Shown here piece by piece: positions 24,844 through 33,575 of a DNA stretch of 64,000 bases. Where the stretch lies: assembly GCF_014982855.1 (NCBI RefSeq), contig NZ_JADCKF010000001.1:248001-312000 (forward strand). Reading direction: 5' to 3'. The notes below the pieces were generated by a model. That model had not been told where the DNA came from. It saw nothing but the letters and a program-made list of their open reading frames with translations, and searched no databases. The stretch comes from Pseudoflavonifractor gallinarum (GTDB lineage Bacteria > Bacillota > Clostridia > Oscillospirales > Oscillospiraceae). Within the stretch, counting starts at the first letter, position 1. Each line of letters starts with the position of its first letter. A program made the translations under genes and the position numbers.

Positions 24844-26521
24844 TTATCCGGAGGTAACGGTGCGGACAATGCTCTGGGTCTCCTCTTCCGTAAAGAGCTG
24901 GAATTTTACGGAGGCGGCCAGGAAAAGCGATTCACTCTCCAGACTCATGTATTCCGACTTGGTGGCGCCCCAGGACATTTCCACCCGCTCATGGGCCCAA
25001 TTTTCAAAGTCATAGATCGTTTTTCCGGTGGTCAGGTCAAACAGGAATACATAGGTATCCGTGACCAGGGCGCCCAGGGAGTTGGCGGCCTGAAGCGTTA
25101 CTTTGACCACATAGTAATCATGGTTCAGGCTGAGAATATTTCCGCTGGGCTTGGTCCGATCGGGCAGATTGGCATAGTAGGCAACACGGTCATAGGGACC
25201 ATAGCGCATCTCCACCACGTTCATCGTGCTGGGGAATTTCAGACGGTCATAGATATACTGAAGAGATATGGTGCCGAAGGAAATGGGATCCGCCTGTACC
25301 GGTTCTTCCGGCGTCTCCGGCTCGGGATTTGGGGTGGGAACGGGAGTGGCGAGAAGTGCGTCCAGATTTTTGATCTGGCTTTCCGCACCGGTACGCAGAT
25401 CGGAGACCGGCTCGGTGGAGACACGCTCATAGCGGCGATATGTGGGAGAGACATAGGCCATGTCTACCAAAACCAGATACCCCTCCTCCAAATTGAGTTC
25501 CGATACATAGTCGCTGATCCGCCCAGTAAGGCGTTTGGCGTCACCGCTGCCCCGCCAGTCCACAAAATCATTGGTAAAGATACCCCACTGCGCATAGGCG
25601 GCGGCCGAGGCATTCGGATTGGTGAAGGTGGCCTTCTCTTCTGTGGTTACCCGGCCGCGGCTATACAGATCATAGCCGGTTTTAGGGACGGTGTAATCTA
25701 TGCCGCTGTAATTTTCGTGATAGAAAATGCGGATGGACTCTTCTCCGTCAAAGATCAGCTCCCGGTATTCCACGTAGTCGGAATCGGGGTCCCGCTCCTC
25801 ATAGCGCCAAACACCCTGCAGGGCCTGCGGTGTGAGCTTGAAGTCCAGCGTGAAGGATGTGCGCATGGAAGGGTCGGCCATGAGCGTGACGATCGTGGCC
25901 GCCTCGGCGCGCTGGATTGAGCTTTCCGGCGCAAAGGTCCCGTAGCGGTCTTTTCCTTTGATGATGCCGACATTGTAGAGGCGATAGACGGCGTCGGCAT
26001 AGCTGTCCGCAGCGGAGACATCGGGGATGGAAGTAATGTCATTGATGGGGGCGAGGGCAGATTCCGGCAGCGCAGCGGCCAGAATGGATGCAAATTGGGC
26101 GCGGGTCGCATTTGCATTGTAGTCGGAATAGGTGCCGGCAGTCAGGATCCCATTCTGAATGGCATAGTCAATATAAGGCTGATACCAGGTGGCTCCGTTT
26201 GAGAATACGGCCTGGTCCGCATAGTAAATACTATGAAGACGACAGGCCAGGGCAATGGCCTGGGCAAGACTCACATTTCCGGAGGGCGTAAACGTGGTTG
26301 CACTGCTGCCGTAGAGCAGGCCAAATTCACAGGCAGAGCGTACACTTTCGGCGTACCACGCATCGGACGATACGTCTGTGAATTGTCCGCTGGTATAGGG
26401 AATGGTACGTTTAAAATTGGACAGGCTTCCCTCCGCGGCCAGTGCGGTTGCGGGGAAAAGAGAGAGACACAGGGCACCGGCGAGTATGGATGCCCAAATG
26501 GATGAGGCGCCTTTTTTTCAT
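24844..26521 (-). CDS. SLH-domain surface protein with frameshift at an A7 tract after the start codon
   Basis: The long frame (476 residues from GTG 26274) is not complete. Reading on upstream gives a signal peptide, KKGASSIWASILAGALCLSL then FPATALAA, and an SLH repeat FTDVSSDAWYAESVRSACEFGLLYG, before a TGA. The only good start, ATG 26519-26521 with GGAGG 9 bases upstream, is one base out of frame because of seven consecutive A (minus strand) right after it. With six A the protein would be 558 residues: signal peptide, two or more SLH repeats (roughly 35-160), an unknown exported region, and a Pro-rich linker near residue 410. It is a phase-variable gene, a slippage product, or a read error. 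Confidence 0.75.
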
Positions 26522-26550
26522 AGAAAAATACCTCCTTCTAAATTTATTTC

Positions 26551-26579
26551 ATTATATTGAATGGAGGACTTCGATACAA
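26551..26579 (-). promoter_or_regulatory. Promoter of the SLH protein gene
   Basis: On the minus strand TTGTAT (26579-26574) and TATAAT (26556-26551) are 17 bases apart, 30 bases before the ATG. The intact promoter and ribosome site argue that the gene is live. Confidence 0.7.
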
Positions 26580-26671
26580 TATGCAGGCTGCATAGTGGTG
26601 TGCTTAAAACAATACCGGGACAGTCGACCACGCTGTGCCGGGTATCATAGACTGCCAAGAGGTGATATGGT

Positions 26672-26884
26672 GTGGAAAATCCGATCCTTGCCCGGCTGGA
26701 GCGGCTGGGGGCAAAGCCCTCTCCCCTGTGGCTGTGGACGCTGCTGGTCTTACAGGAGGGGGAGCGTTACCCCCTGCCGTTCTGGAACGAGGCCCTCTCC
26801 CGGGCCGTGGGGCGAAAGGTCTTTTGCCCCTCCTACCGGGCGTTGGAACGCCGCCTGGAGGAAGCCCTCCGCAGCTGCGATTGA
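26672..26884 (+). CDS. Small hypothetical protein
   Basis: This is a 70-residue protein starting at GTG 26672 after AGAGGTGATAT. The sequence (MENPILARLERLGAKPSPLW... ending RALERRLEEALRSCD) is predicted mainly helical, with Arg-rich ends and no signal peptide or known motif. It lies on its own between the SLH gene and the beta-CASP gene, whose promoter starts just behind its stop. Coding is suggested by the ribosome site and composition only. Confidence 0.5.
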   Translation: MENPILARLERLGAKPSPLWLWTLLVLQEGERYPLPFWNEALSRAVGRKVFCPSYRALERRLEEALRSCD

Positions 26885-26909
26885 CATAAGAGGCGGAATA
26901 GGGTACAAT
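26881..26909 (+). promoter_or_regulatory. Sigma-A promoter of the beta-CASP nuclease gene
   Basis: A consensus TTGACA at 26881-26886 and TACAAT at 26904-26909 are 17 bases apart, with the dyad at 26912 directly downstream. Confidence 0.85.
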
Positions 26910-26911
26910 GA

Positions 26912-26928
26912 TTGTACAAAATGTACAA
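26912..26928 (+). promoter_or_regulatory. Perfect 7-bp inverted repeat, candidate operator
   Basis: TTGTACA-AAA-TGTACAA covers the predicted transcription start and ends just before the AGGAGG ribosome site. It would suit a dimeric repressor. The TACA/TGTA core resembles BlaI/MecI-type sites, but no such regulator gene is nearby. Confidence 0.55.
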
Positions 26929-26939
26929 GGAGGCGGGGT

Positions 26940-28538
26940 ATGAAACTGACGTTTTTTGGCGCGGCCAAGGCGGTGACCGGAAGCTGCCACTGCGTGGAGT
27001 GCGGCGGAAAGAAAATTCTGGTGGACTGCGGACTCCAGCAGGGACGAGACGAGCGGGATAACCGGGAGCTGGACTTTAACGCCGGCTATATCGACGATGT
27101 CATTGTGACCCATGCCCACATCGACCACTCCGGGCGGATCCCGCTGCTGGTCAAACAGGGTTTTACGGGAAATATCTACTGCACCCGCCTGACCGGAGAG
27201 CTGCTCTCCATCATGCTGCGGGACTCGGCCCATATCCAGGAGAGCGACGCCCAGTGGCAGAATCAGAAGGGTAAGCGCGCGGGCAAGGAGTTGGTGGAGC
27301 CCCTCTATACCGTGGCGGACGCCGAAGCGGCCCTCTCCCACGTGGTGACCTGTGAGTACGGGGATGTGCTGGAGATCGAGCCGGGCGTCAAGGTGCGCTT
27401 TACCGATGCCGGGCACCTGCTGGGCTCCTCCAGCGCAGAGGTGTGGCTTACCGAGGAAGATGAGACACGGAAGATCGTCTTCTCGGGCGACATCGGAAAC
27501 CGGGACCAGCCCATCATTCGGGATCCCCAGTATATCCGGGAGGCCGACTATGTCCTCACGGAATCCACCTATGGCGACCGCAACCACGATATGGAGGAGG
27601 ACCCCGAGTATACCGAGCGGCTGGCCGCGATCATTGACGAGACACTGGGCCAGGGGGGCAATGTGATCATTCCCTCCTTTGCCGTGGGCCGCACTCAGGA
27701 GCTGCTCTATTTCATCCGGGAGATGAAGGAGCAGCACATGGTGAAATCGGTCCCCAATTTCCCGGTCTACGTGGATTCTCCGCTGGCCGGTGAGGCCACC
27801 AAGATCTTCTCCGGAGACCTGCACGGCTATCTGGATGAAGAGGCCATTGAGGCCCTGCGGGGCGGGGCCCTCTTCCGCTTCCCGGGACTCAACATTACGG
27901 AGACCAGTGAGGAGTCCAAAAATCTGAACCTGGATCAGACCCCCAAGGTCATCATTTCGGCCTCCGGCATGTGCGACGCCGGCCGGATCCGCCACCACCT
28001 CAAGCACAACCTGTGGAGAAAAGAGTGTACCGTGGTCTTCGTGGGCTATCAGGGCGAGGGCACCCTGGGACGCCGCCTGCTGGACGGGGTAAAGTCGGTC
28101 AAGCTCTTCGGCGAAGAGATCGCCGTCAAGGCCCGCATCGTCAACTTCCACGGCCTCTCCTCCCACGCCGACCGGGACGGCCTGCTGCGGTGGATCGGCG
28201 CCTTTGAGCCCAAGCCGAAAGAGGTCTTTGTGGTCCACGGCGACAAGGATGTCACCGAGATCTATGCCCAGACTCTGCGGGAGCGGGGCTTCTCGGCCCA
28301 CTCGGCCAACTATGAGGAGGTCTATGATCTGCTGACCGGGCGGATCGTGGCGCCCGGCATCGTGCTGGAGTCCAAGCCGGTCTATGTGGCGGACTCGGCC
28401 TCCCCGGCCTATCGCCGTCTGGAGGAGACGGGCCGCCGCCTGATGGAGGTCATCGCCCACAACCGGGGCGGCGCCAACAAGGATCTGGCCAAATTTGCCG
28501 ACCAGCTCCGCGCCCTCATCGACAAGTGGGATCGCTGA
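26940..28538 (+). CDS. MBL-fold/beta-CASP RNA-processing nuclease
   Basis: This is a 532-residue metallo-beta-lactamase nuclease of the CPSF73/YSH1 type. MBL motifs are THAHIDHSGRIPLL (motif 2), DAGHLLGS (motif 3) and FSGDIGN (motif 4). The beta-CASP part has VLTESTYGDR (motif A), SASGMCDAGRI with the following HHL (motif B) and NFHGLSSHADRDGL (motif C). It presumably cuts RNA, though bacterial members of this subgroup have few assigned substrates. It starts at ATG 26940 behind AGGAGG; the longer open frame upstream crosses the promoter and is spurious. Confidence 0.9.
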   Translation: MKLTFFGAAKAVTGSCHCVECGGKKILVDCGLQQGRDERDNRELDFNAGYIDDVIVTHAHIDHSGRIPLLVKQGFTGNIYCTRLTGELLSIMLRDSAHIQESDAQWQNQKGKRAGKELVEPLYTVADAEAALSHVVTCEYGDVLEIEPGVKVRFTDAGHLLGSSSAEVWLTEEDETRKIVFSGDIGNRDQPIIRDPQYIREADYVLTESTYGDRNHDMEEDPEYTERLAAIIDETLGQGGNVIIPSFAVGRTQELLYFIREMKEQHMVKSVPNFPVYVDSPLAGEATKIFSGDLHGYLDEEAIEALRGGALFRFPGLNITETSEESKNLNLDQTPKVIISASGMCDAGRIRHHLKHNLWRKECTVVFVGYQGEGTLGRRLLDGVKSVKLFGEEIAVKARIVNFHGLSSHADRDGLLRWIGAFEPKPKEVFVVHGDKDVTEIYAQTLRERGFSAHSANYEEVYDLLTGRIVAPGIVLESKPVYVADSASPAYRRLEETGRRLMEVIAHNRGGANKDLAKFADQLRALIDKWDR

Positions 28539-28558
28539 GCATACACGGGAACAACAGA

Positions 28559-28600
28559 AGACCGGCCCCCGCTCCTTGAAGGAGCGGGGGCCGGTCTTGT
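28559..28600. terminator. Bidirectional terminator between the beta-CASP gene and ptsI
   Basis: A 17-base perfect stem, AGACCGGCCCCCGCTCC with its complement, with a TTGAA loop between the convergent genes. Confidence 0.85.
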
Positions 28601-28604
28601 TCAT

Positions 28605-30326
28605 TTAGAGAGAGGCACTTGCCTGAGCCAGGAAGTCAGAGACCTGGGCGGCGGTGTCCAGAGCCATGGCCTGTTCCGCGGTCCGGAGGGCGTCCGGACC
28701 GTTCCAATCGGCGATCTGCTTGCGGGCGGCCAGGATGGACGAGGGGCTGACGCTGAACTCGTCCAGACCAAAGGCCAGGAGCAGCGGGATCATGCGGGGG
28801 TCGGCGGCGGCCTCGCCGCACATACCCACCGGGATTCCGGCGGCCTTTCCCGCGGCAATGACCGAGCGAATGCTGCGCAGGACGGCCGGGTGGTAGCAGG
28901 TGTAGAGCTTTTCCACCTTGGCGTTGCCCCGGTCCACGGCGATGGTGTACTGGGTCAGGTCGTTGGTACCGATGGAGAAGAAGCCAGCCTCCCGGGCCAG
29001 CAAGTCGGCGATGAGTGCCGCGGCCGGCGTCTCCACCATGATGCCCAAAGAGATGTGGGGGTCAAAGGCCAAACCCTCGGCGGAGAGCTGAGTCTTGCAC
29101 TCCTCCAGAAGCGCCCGGGCGCCCCGGACCTCCTCCACCCCGGAGACCAGGGGGAGCATGATCTTGATATTCCCGTGCCGGGCGCCGGCCCGGAGCAGGG
29201 CCCGCAGCTGCACCCGGTAGAGGTCGGGGCGGTCCAGACAGTAGCGGATGGCCCGGTGGCCCAGGAAGGGGTTCTCCTCCCGCTCCATCTCCAGATAGGC
29301 GATGCCCTTGTCGCCGCCCACATCCAGCGTGCGGATGATGACCTCTTTCCCCGCCATGAGGTCGGAGACCTGGGCGTAGGCCTGGTACTGCTCCTCCTCA
29401 TCGGGCAGGGCGGTGCGGTCCATGAAGAGAAACTCGGTCCGGAAGAGTCCGATCCCCTCGGCGCCCGCCTCGGCGGCCGCTTTCGCGTCGGCTACGCTGC
29501 CGATGTTGGCGTAGAGGTCCACATGCCGGCCGTCGGCGGTGCGGGTATCCCGGTCCCGATAGACCTGGAGCAGAGCCCGCTCTTCCAGCCACTTGTCCCG
29601 GCGGGCCTGGAAGGCAGCAAGGGTGGCCTCGTCCGGGCAGAGGAGCGCGGCGCCCTCGGTGCCGTCCACTGCCACGGTCATACCGTCCTGGACGGCGTCC
29701 AGCAGACCGGGCACGCCCAGTACCGCGGGGACCTCCAGGGCCCGGGCCAGGATGGCCGAATGGCTGGTCTGTCCGCCCACCTCGGTGAGGATGGCGCATA
29801 CATGCTCCTTGGAGAGGCTCACCGTCATGGAGGGGGTCAGATCGTGGACCACCAGAACGGTGCCCTCGGGCAGGGCGGCCAGATCCACGCTCTCGGCGTG
29901 GAGCAGGATACCCAGCATCCGGGTGCGGATGTCGCCGATATCGGCGGCGCGCTGGCGCATGAGCTCGTCCTCTACCCCGGAAAACATGGCGATAAAGGTC
30001 TGGCAGACGGTGTCCAGGGCCTCCTCGGCGCACTTGCCGGCGTCGATGGCCTCTTCCATCTGGGAGAGCATGAAGGGGTCTTCCAGCATCATGATCTGAC
30101 CGGTGAGGATGGCCGCCTCGGCCTCCCCCAAGCGGTTGGTTATGTCATCGGCCATGGCCTGGGTGCGCTGGGTAAAGAGGTCTGCCGCCGCGCGCAGCCG
30201 GGCCTTTTCCTGCTCCGCCCCGGAAAAGGGAACGGAGGTATAGTCCAGATTCTGCTCCCGCACGCAGACCGCTGTGCCGATTCCAATGCCTGCGGAGGCG
30301 CCCACACCGTGTAACGTCATAGTCAT
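28605..30326 (-). CDS. ptsI: PTS enzyme I
   Basis: This 573-residue protein transfers phosphate from PEP to HPr in the cytosol. The phosphorylated His lies in TEVGGQTSHSAILAR. The PEP-binding barrel carries GLFRTEFLFMDR, DVGGDKGIAYL, GTNDLTQYTIAVDR and GMCGEAAADP with its active Cys. It is the last gene of the fructose cluster, 27 bases after ptsH. ATG 30326 and ATG 30320 are both possible; the second has better ribosome-site spacing. Confidence 0.96.
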   Translation of the reverse strand: MTMTLHGVGASAGIGIGTAVCVREQNLDYTSVPFSGAEQEKARLRAAADLFTQRTQAMADDITNRLGEAEAAILTGQIMMLEDPFMLSQMEEAIDAGKCAEEALDTVCQTFIAMFSGVEDELMRQRAADIGDIRTRMLGILLHAESVDLAALPEGTVLVVHDLTPSMTVSLSKEHVCAILTEVGGQTSHSAILARALEVPAVLGVPGLLDAVQDGMTVAVDGTEGAALLCPDEATLAAFQARRDKWLEERALLQVYRDRDTRTADGRHVDLYANIGSVADAKAAAEAGAEGIGLFRTEFLFMDRTALPDEEEQYQAYAQVSDLMAGKEVIIRTLDVGGDKGIAYLEMEREENPFLGHRAIRYCLDRPDLYRVQLRALLRAGARHGNIKIMLPLVSGVEEVRGARALLEECKTQLSAEGLAFDPHISLGIMVETPAAALIADLLAREAGFFSIGTNDLTQYTIAVDRGNAKVEKLYTCYHPAVLRSIRSVIAAGKAAGIPVGMCGEAAADPRMIPLLLAFGLDEFSVSPSSILAARKQIADWNGPDALRTAEQAMALDTAAQVSDFLAQASASL

Positions 30327-30353
30327 GTTCCTTTCTCCCGGCTGATCGGGCTC

Positions 30354-30617
30354 TTATTCGCCCAGGCCGGACTCCACCAGCGCCACGGCGGCCTTGAGGC
30401 AGTCGGCCTCGTTGGAGCCGTTGCAGCAGATCTCGATCTCGGTGCCCTGCTTGATGCAGGCGGCCATCAGGTTCATGATGCTGCGGGCGTTGATCTCGCG
30501 GCCGTTGGCGATCACGGTGACATCACAGCCAAAGGGGGTGATGGTCTTGACAAAGAGCTGCGCGGGACGCATGTGCATGCCCATGGGGTTGATGATTGTA
30601 GTCTTGGCGGATACCAT
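30354..30617 (-). CDS. ptsH: PTS phosphocarrier HPr
   Basis: This is an 87-residue phosphocarrier. His15 in NPMGMHMRPAQLF accepts phosphate from enzyme I, and Ser46 in NARSIMNLM is the usual HPr-kinase site in Firmicutes. Both lie at the standard positions, so this is a true HPr rather than a Crh-type regulator. It stands between fruA and ptsI; a stable hairpin separates it from fruA. Confidence 0.96.
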   Translation of the reverse strand: MVSAKTTIINPMGMHMRPAQLFVKTITPFGCDVTVIANGREINARSIMNLMAACIKQGTEIEICCNGSNEADCLKAAVALVESGLGE

Positions 30618-30669
30618 AATCAGATCTTCCTTTCTTCATAAACACAGGGTTGGTATGGATGGTTAGGGG

Positions 30670-30704
30670 CTCTTCTGTCCCCGGATCATCCGGGGACAGA
30701 AGAG
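30670..30704 (-). terminator. Stable hairpin between fruA and ptsH
   Basis: A perfect 15-base stem, CTCTTCTGTCCCCGG around ATCAT, directly follows the fruA stop. On the minus strand no T-run follows, so it may be a partial terminator or an RNA-stability element that sets ptsHI against fruA levels. Confidence 0.5.
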
Positions 30705-30710
30705 GTGGAT

Positions 30711-32633
30711 TTACGCTTTTTTGCGCTTGAGGATGGCCAGCAGCAGCATGCCCACCAGGGAGCCAACAGCCAGGGCCACAAAATAGCCCAGCACATTGTG
30801 CATGACCGGGAATACGAACAGTCCGCCGTGGGGCGCGGGGGAGGCGCAGCCCAGAAGCATGGACAGCGCGCCGGCCACGCCGGAACCCAGGATGCAGGCG
30901 GGCAGGACCCGGAGCGGGTCACTGGCGGCAAAGGGAATGGCACCCTCTGTGATAAAGCACAGGCCCATGATATAGTTGACCGGGCCGGACTTGCGCTCCT
31001 CGGGGGTAAAGCGGTTGCCGAAGAAGGTGGTGGCCAGAGCGATGGCGATGGGCGGGACCATGCCGCCGATCATCACAGCTGCCATCACACCGGAGCCTCC
31101 CGCGGCGATGTCCGCAGTGGCCAGGGTGGAGGTGCCGAAGAGGTAGGCAGCCTTATTGAAGGGGCCGCCCATATCAATGGCCATCATGGCCGCTACCACA
31201 AAGCCGAGGACCACACGGCTGCCCTCGTTCATGGAGGCCAGGCCGGCGTAGAGGGCGTTGTTCAGCATGCCCACAAAGGGATTGACCACACACATGAAGA
31301 GGCCGATGATCAGCAGACCTACCACTGGATAGATGAGGACGGGCTTGATGCCCTCCAGGGCCCGGGGAAGCCGGTCGCAGAGCTTGCGCAGCCCCAGCAT
31401 CAGATAGCCCGCGGCAAAGCCGGCGATGAGGGCGCCCAGGAATCCGGCGGAAATGGAGCCGCCGCCGGGCTGCAGGAAGGTGGCGCCCGATACGGCCAGC
31501 GAACCGCCCACAAAGCCCACCATCAGACCGGGCCGGTCGGCAATGGCCATGGCGATATAGCCGGCCAGAATGGGCAGCATGAAGTTGAAGGCAACTCCGC
31601 CGATGTTCTTGAACCAGGCGGCCAGCGGGGTGTTCGTACCGAAGTTGGCGTAGTCGATGGAGGGATCGTCCAGCAGGAAGGCCAGGGCGATGAGAATGCC
31701 GCCGCCGATGACAAAGGGCAGCATATGGGACACGCCGTTCATGAGCTGCTTATAGAGCTTGCGGCCCAGGCTCTCCCGGATCTCCTCCTGGGCGACGGCG
31801 CCGGTGTGGTGGTAGATGGGGGCGTCGGGTGCCTTTCGGATGAGCTCCTCCGGGTGGTGGATGCCCTCTGCCACGGGTACCCGGAGAACATGCTTGCCGT
31901 CAAAGCGGCTCAGGTCCACCTCTTTGTCCGCGGCGATGATGACCGCATCCGCCCCGGCGATCTCGTCCCGGGTCAGGATGTTTTTGGCTCCGCCGGAGCC
32001 CTGGGTCTCCGCCTTGAGGGGAATGCCGATCTCGGACCCTTTTTTCTCCAGCGCTTCGGCGGCCATATAGGTGTGTGCGATGCCGGTGGGGCAGGCGGTG
32101 ACCGCCACGATGCGGTAGCCCTGCTCCTGCGCCTGCTCCGGAGCCGATGCGGGAGCGGGTACCTCATCGGGATACTTCTCGGCCTCCTGTTGGTCGATGC
32201 AGGCCAGGAATTCCGTCACATCCCCGGCGGAGAGCAGGCGCTGACAGAAGGTCTCGTCCATCAGCATGACCATCAGCCGGGAGAGGATCTCCAGGTGGGT
32301 GTCTCCCCCGTCCTTGGGGGCCGCGATCATAAAGAAGAGGGTGGAGGGCTGGCCATCCGGGGCGTCATAATCCACGCCGCCGGGAACGGTGATGGCCGCG
32401 AGGCCGGGCCGCTTGACCGCGGCGCTCTTGGCATGGGGAACGGCGATCCCGCAGCCGATGGCTGTGGTGCTCTGTTCTTCCCGGGCCAGAATGTCCTTTT
32501 TATAGAGGGCCTGGTCGGTCAGATTGCCCGCCTTGCTGTGCAGGGCCACCAGCAGGTCCACTGCGGCGGCCTTATCGGCAGGCGACGCGTTGAGCTGAAT
32601 GCTCTCGGCGCGCAGAAGGTCGGTGATGCGCAT
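30711..32633 (-). CDS. fruA: Fructose PTS permease EIIABC
   Basis: This is a 640-residue fused permease. EIIA is at about 1-150 with its active His in IGCGIAVPHAKS. EIIB is at about 170-270 with the phosphorylated Cys in AVTACPTGIAHTYMAAEAL. EIIC is at about 295-640 with eight or more membrane segments and PGGGSISAGFLGALIAGF. It imports fructose as fructose 1-phosphate, the substrate of the fruK product encoded upstream. Domain order A-B-C is that of Firmicutes FruA. Confidence 0.95.
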   Translation of the reverse strand: MRITDLLRAESIQLNASPADKAAAVDLLVALHSKAGNLTDQALYKKDILAREEQSTTAIGCGIAVPHAKSAAVKRPGLAAITVPGGVDYDAPDGQPSTLFFMIAAPKDGGDTHLEILSRLMVMLMDETFCQRLLSAGDVTEFLACIDQQEAEKYPDEVPAPASAPEQAQEQGYRIVAVTACPTGIAHTYMAAEALEKKGSEIGIPLKAETQGSGGAKNILTRDEIAGADAVIIAADKEVDLSRFDGKHVLRVPVAEGIHHPEELIRKAPDAPIYHHTGAVAQEEIRESLGRKLYKQLMNGVSHMLPFVIGGGILIALAFLLDDPSIDYANFGTNTPLAAWFKNIGGVAFNFMLPILAGYIAMAIADRPGLMVGFVGGSLAVSGATFLQPGGGSISAGFLGALIAGFAAGYLMLGLRKLCDRLPRALEGIKPVLIYPVVGLLIIGLFMCVVNPFVGMLNNALYAGLASMNEGSRVVLGFVVAAMMAIDMGGPFNKAAYLFGTSTLATADIAAGGSGVMAAVMIGGMVPPIAIALATTFFGNRFTPEERKSGPVNYIMGLCFITEGAIPFAASDPLRVLPACILGSGVAGALSMLLGCASPAPHGGLFVFPVMHNVLGYFVALAVGSLVGMLLLAILKRKKA

Positions 32634-32672
32634 GACTCTTATCCTTTCAAATCAGGTTTGAAGAAACAATGC

Positions 32673-33575
32673 TCAGAGGGTACGGAGGACGGCCTCGACC
32701 GCGTCCCGGGAGGCAAGACCGTCGGAGAAGGCGGTGGCCCCGCCGGCGGCCGTCCCAAGGCGCAGGGCGGACTCATATTGGCCCGAATCAAGCCATCCGG
32801 CCAGGAAACCGGCGACCATGGAGTCACCCGCTCCCACGGAGTTGCGTACGGTGCCCCGGGCTGCCGGGGCCTGGTGGAAGCGGCCGGTCTCATCCAGAAG
32901 GATGGCCCCATCCCCTGCCATGGAGACCAGCACATTTCGGGCGCCCCGCTCCTGAAGTTTGGCGGCGCAGGCGCGGACCTCGTCCAGTGTCTCCAGGGTC
33001 TGTCCGAACATACCGCCCAGCTCCAGTCGATTGGGCTTGATGAGGAAGGGACGGTATTTGAGCACGTTGGCCAGCAGATCGCCCTCGGCGTCGACGACGG
33101 CCGAGATGCCCCGGCCATCCAGCCGTTCCAGAATGCGCTCGTAGATATCACTGGGCAGGGAGGCGGGAATGGAACCGGCCAGTACCAGAATATCCCCGCC
33201 GGTCAGCGCATCGAGCTTGCGGAACAGGGCCTCCAGCGCCTCCGGGGGAATGGCGGGTCCCCGGCCGTTGAGCTCGGTCTCCTCCCCCGCCTTGATCTTG
33301 ACATTGATCCGGGTGAATCCCTCCGGCAGGTGGATAAAGTCTGTGCGTACTCCTGCGGCGGAGAGGCCGGCCTCAATGGCCCGGCCGGTAAACCCGGCCA
33401 GAAAACCCAGAGCGACGCTCTCCGTTCCCAAATTGCCCAAGACGGTGGAGACATTGATGCCTTTGCCGCCGAACTGGATCAGCTCCTGGCTGGCGCGGTT
33501 GATGCTTCCCGGCTCCAGACGGTCCATGCGGACCACATAGTCGATGGCCGGATTAAAGGTGACGGTGTAGATCAT
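32673..33575 (-). CDS. fruK: 1-phosphofructokinase
   Basis: This 300-residue PfkB-family sugar kinase converts fructose 1-phosphate to the 1,6-bisphosphate. It starts MIYTVTFNPAIDYVV, has the GGKGINVS substrate motif and the C-terminal anion-hole and catalytic motif NSVGAGDSMVAGFL. The start ATG at 33575 forms an ATGA overlap with the fruR stop. The overlap and the fruA neighbour set it as FruK rather than tagatose-6-phosphate kinase. Confidence 0.94.
   Translation of the reverse strand: MIYTVTFNPAIDYVVRMDRLEPGSINRASQELIQFGGKGINVSTVLGNLGTESVALGFLAGFTGRAIEAGLSAAGVRTDFIHLPEGFTRINVKIKAGEETELNGRGPAIPPEALEALFRKLDALTGGDILVLAGSIPASLPSDIYERILERLDGRGISAVVDAEGDLLANVLKYRPFLIKPNRLELGGMFGQTLETLDEVRACAAKLQERGARNVLVSMAGDGAILLDETGRFHQAPAARGTVRNSVGAGDSMVAGFLAGWLDSGQYESALRLGTAAGGATAFSDGLASRDAVEAVLRTL

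Noticed and set aside
26590-26655. Imperfect dyad around TACCGGGACA...TGTGCCGGGTA
   Set aside because: It has mismatches and no T-run or promoter linked to it, so it was not called as a terminator or operator.
26442-26939. Upstream extension of the beta-CASP frame
   Set aside because: It would cross the SLH gene start region, the consensus promoter at 26881 and the dyad. The protein starts at ATG 26940 by motif and ribosome site.
24789-28600. Shared GGCCCCCGCTCC stem at both ends of a 3.8-kb segment as mobile-element ends
   Set aside because: The copies are terminators at gene ends, the sequence outside the stem differs, and there is no transposase or target duplication.
26604-28604. 666-codon open frame on the minus strand
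   Set aside because: It is antisense to the beta-CASP gene and starts inside the terminator.
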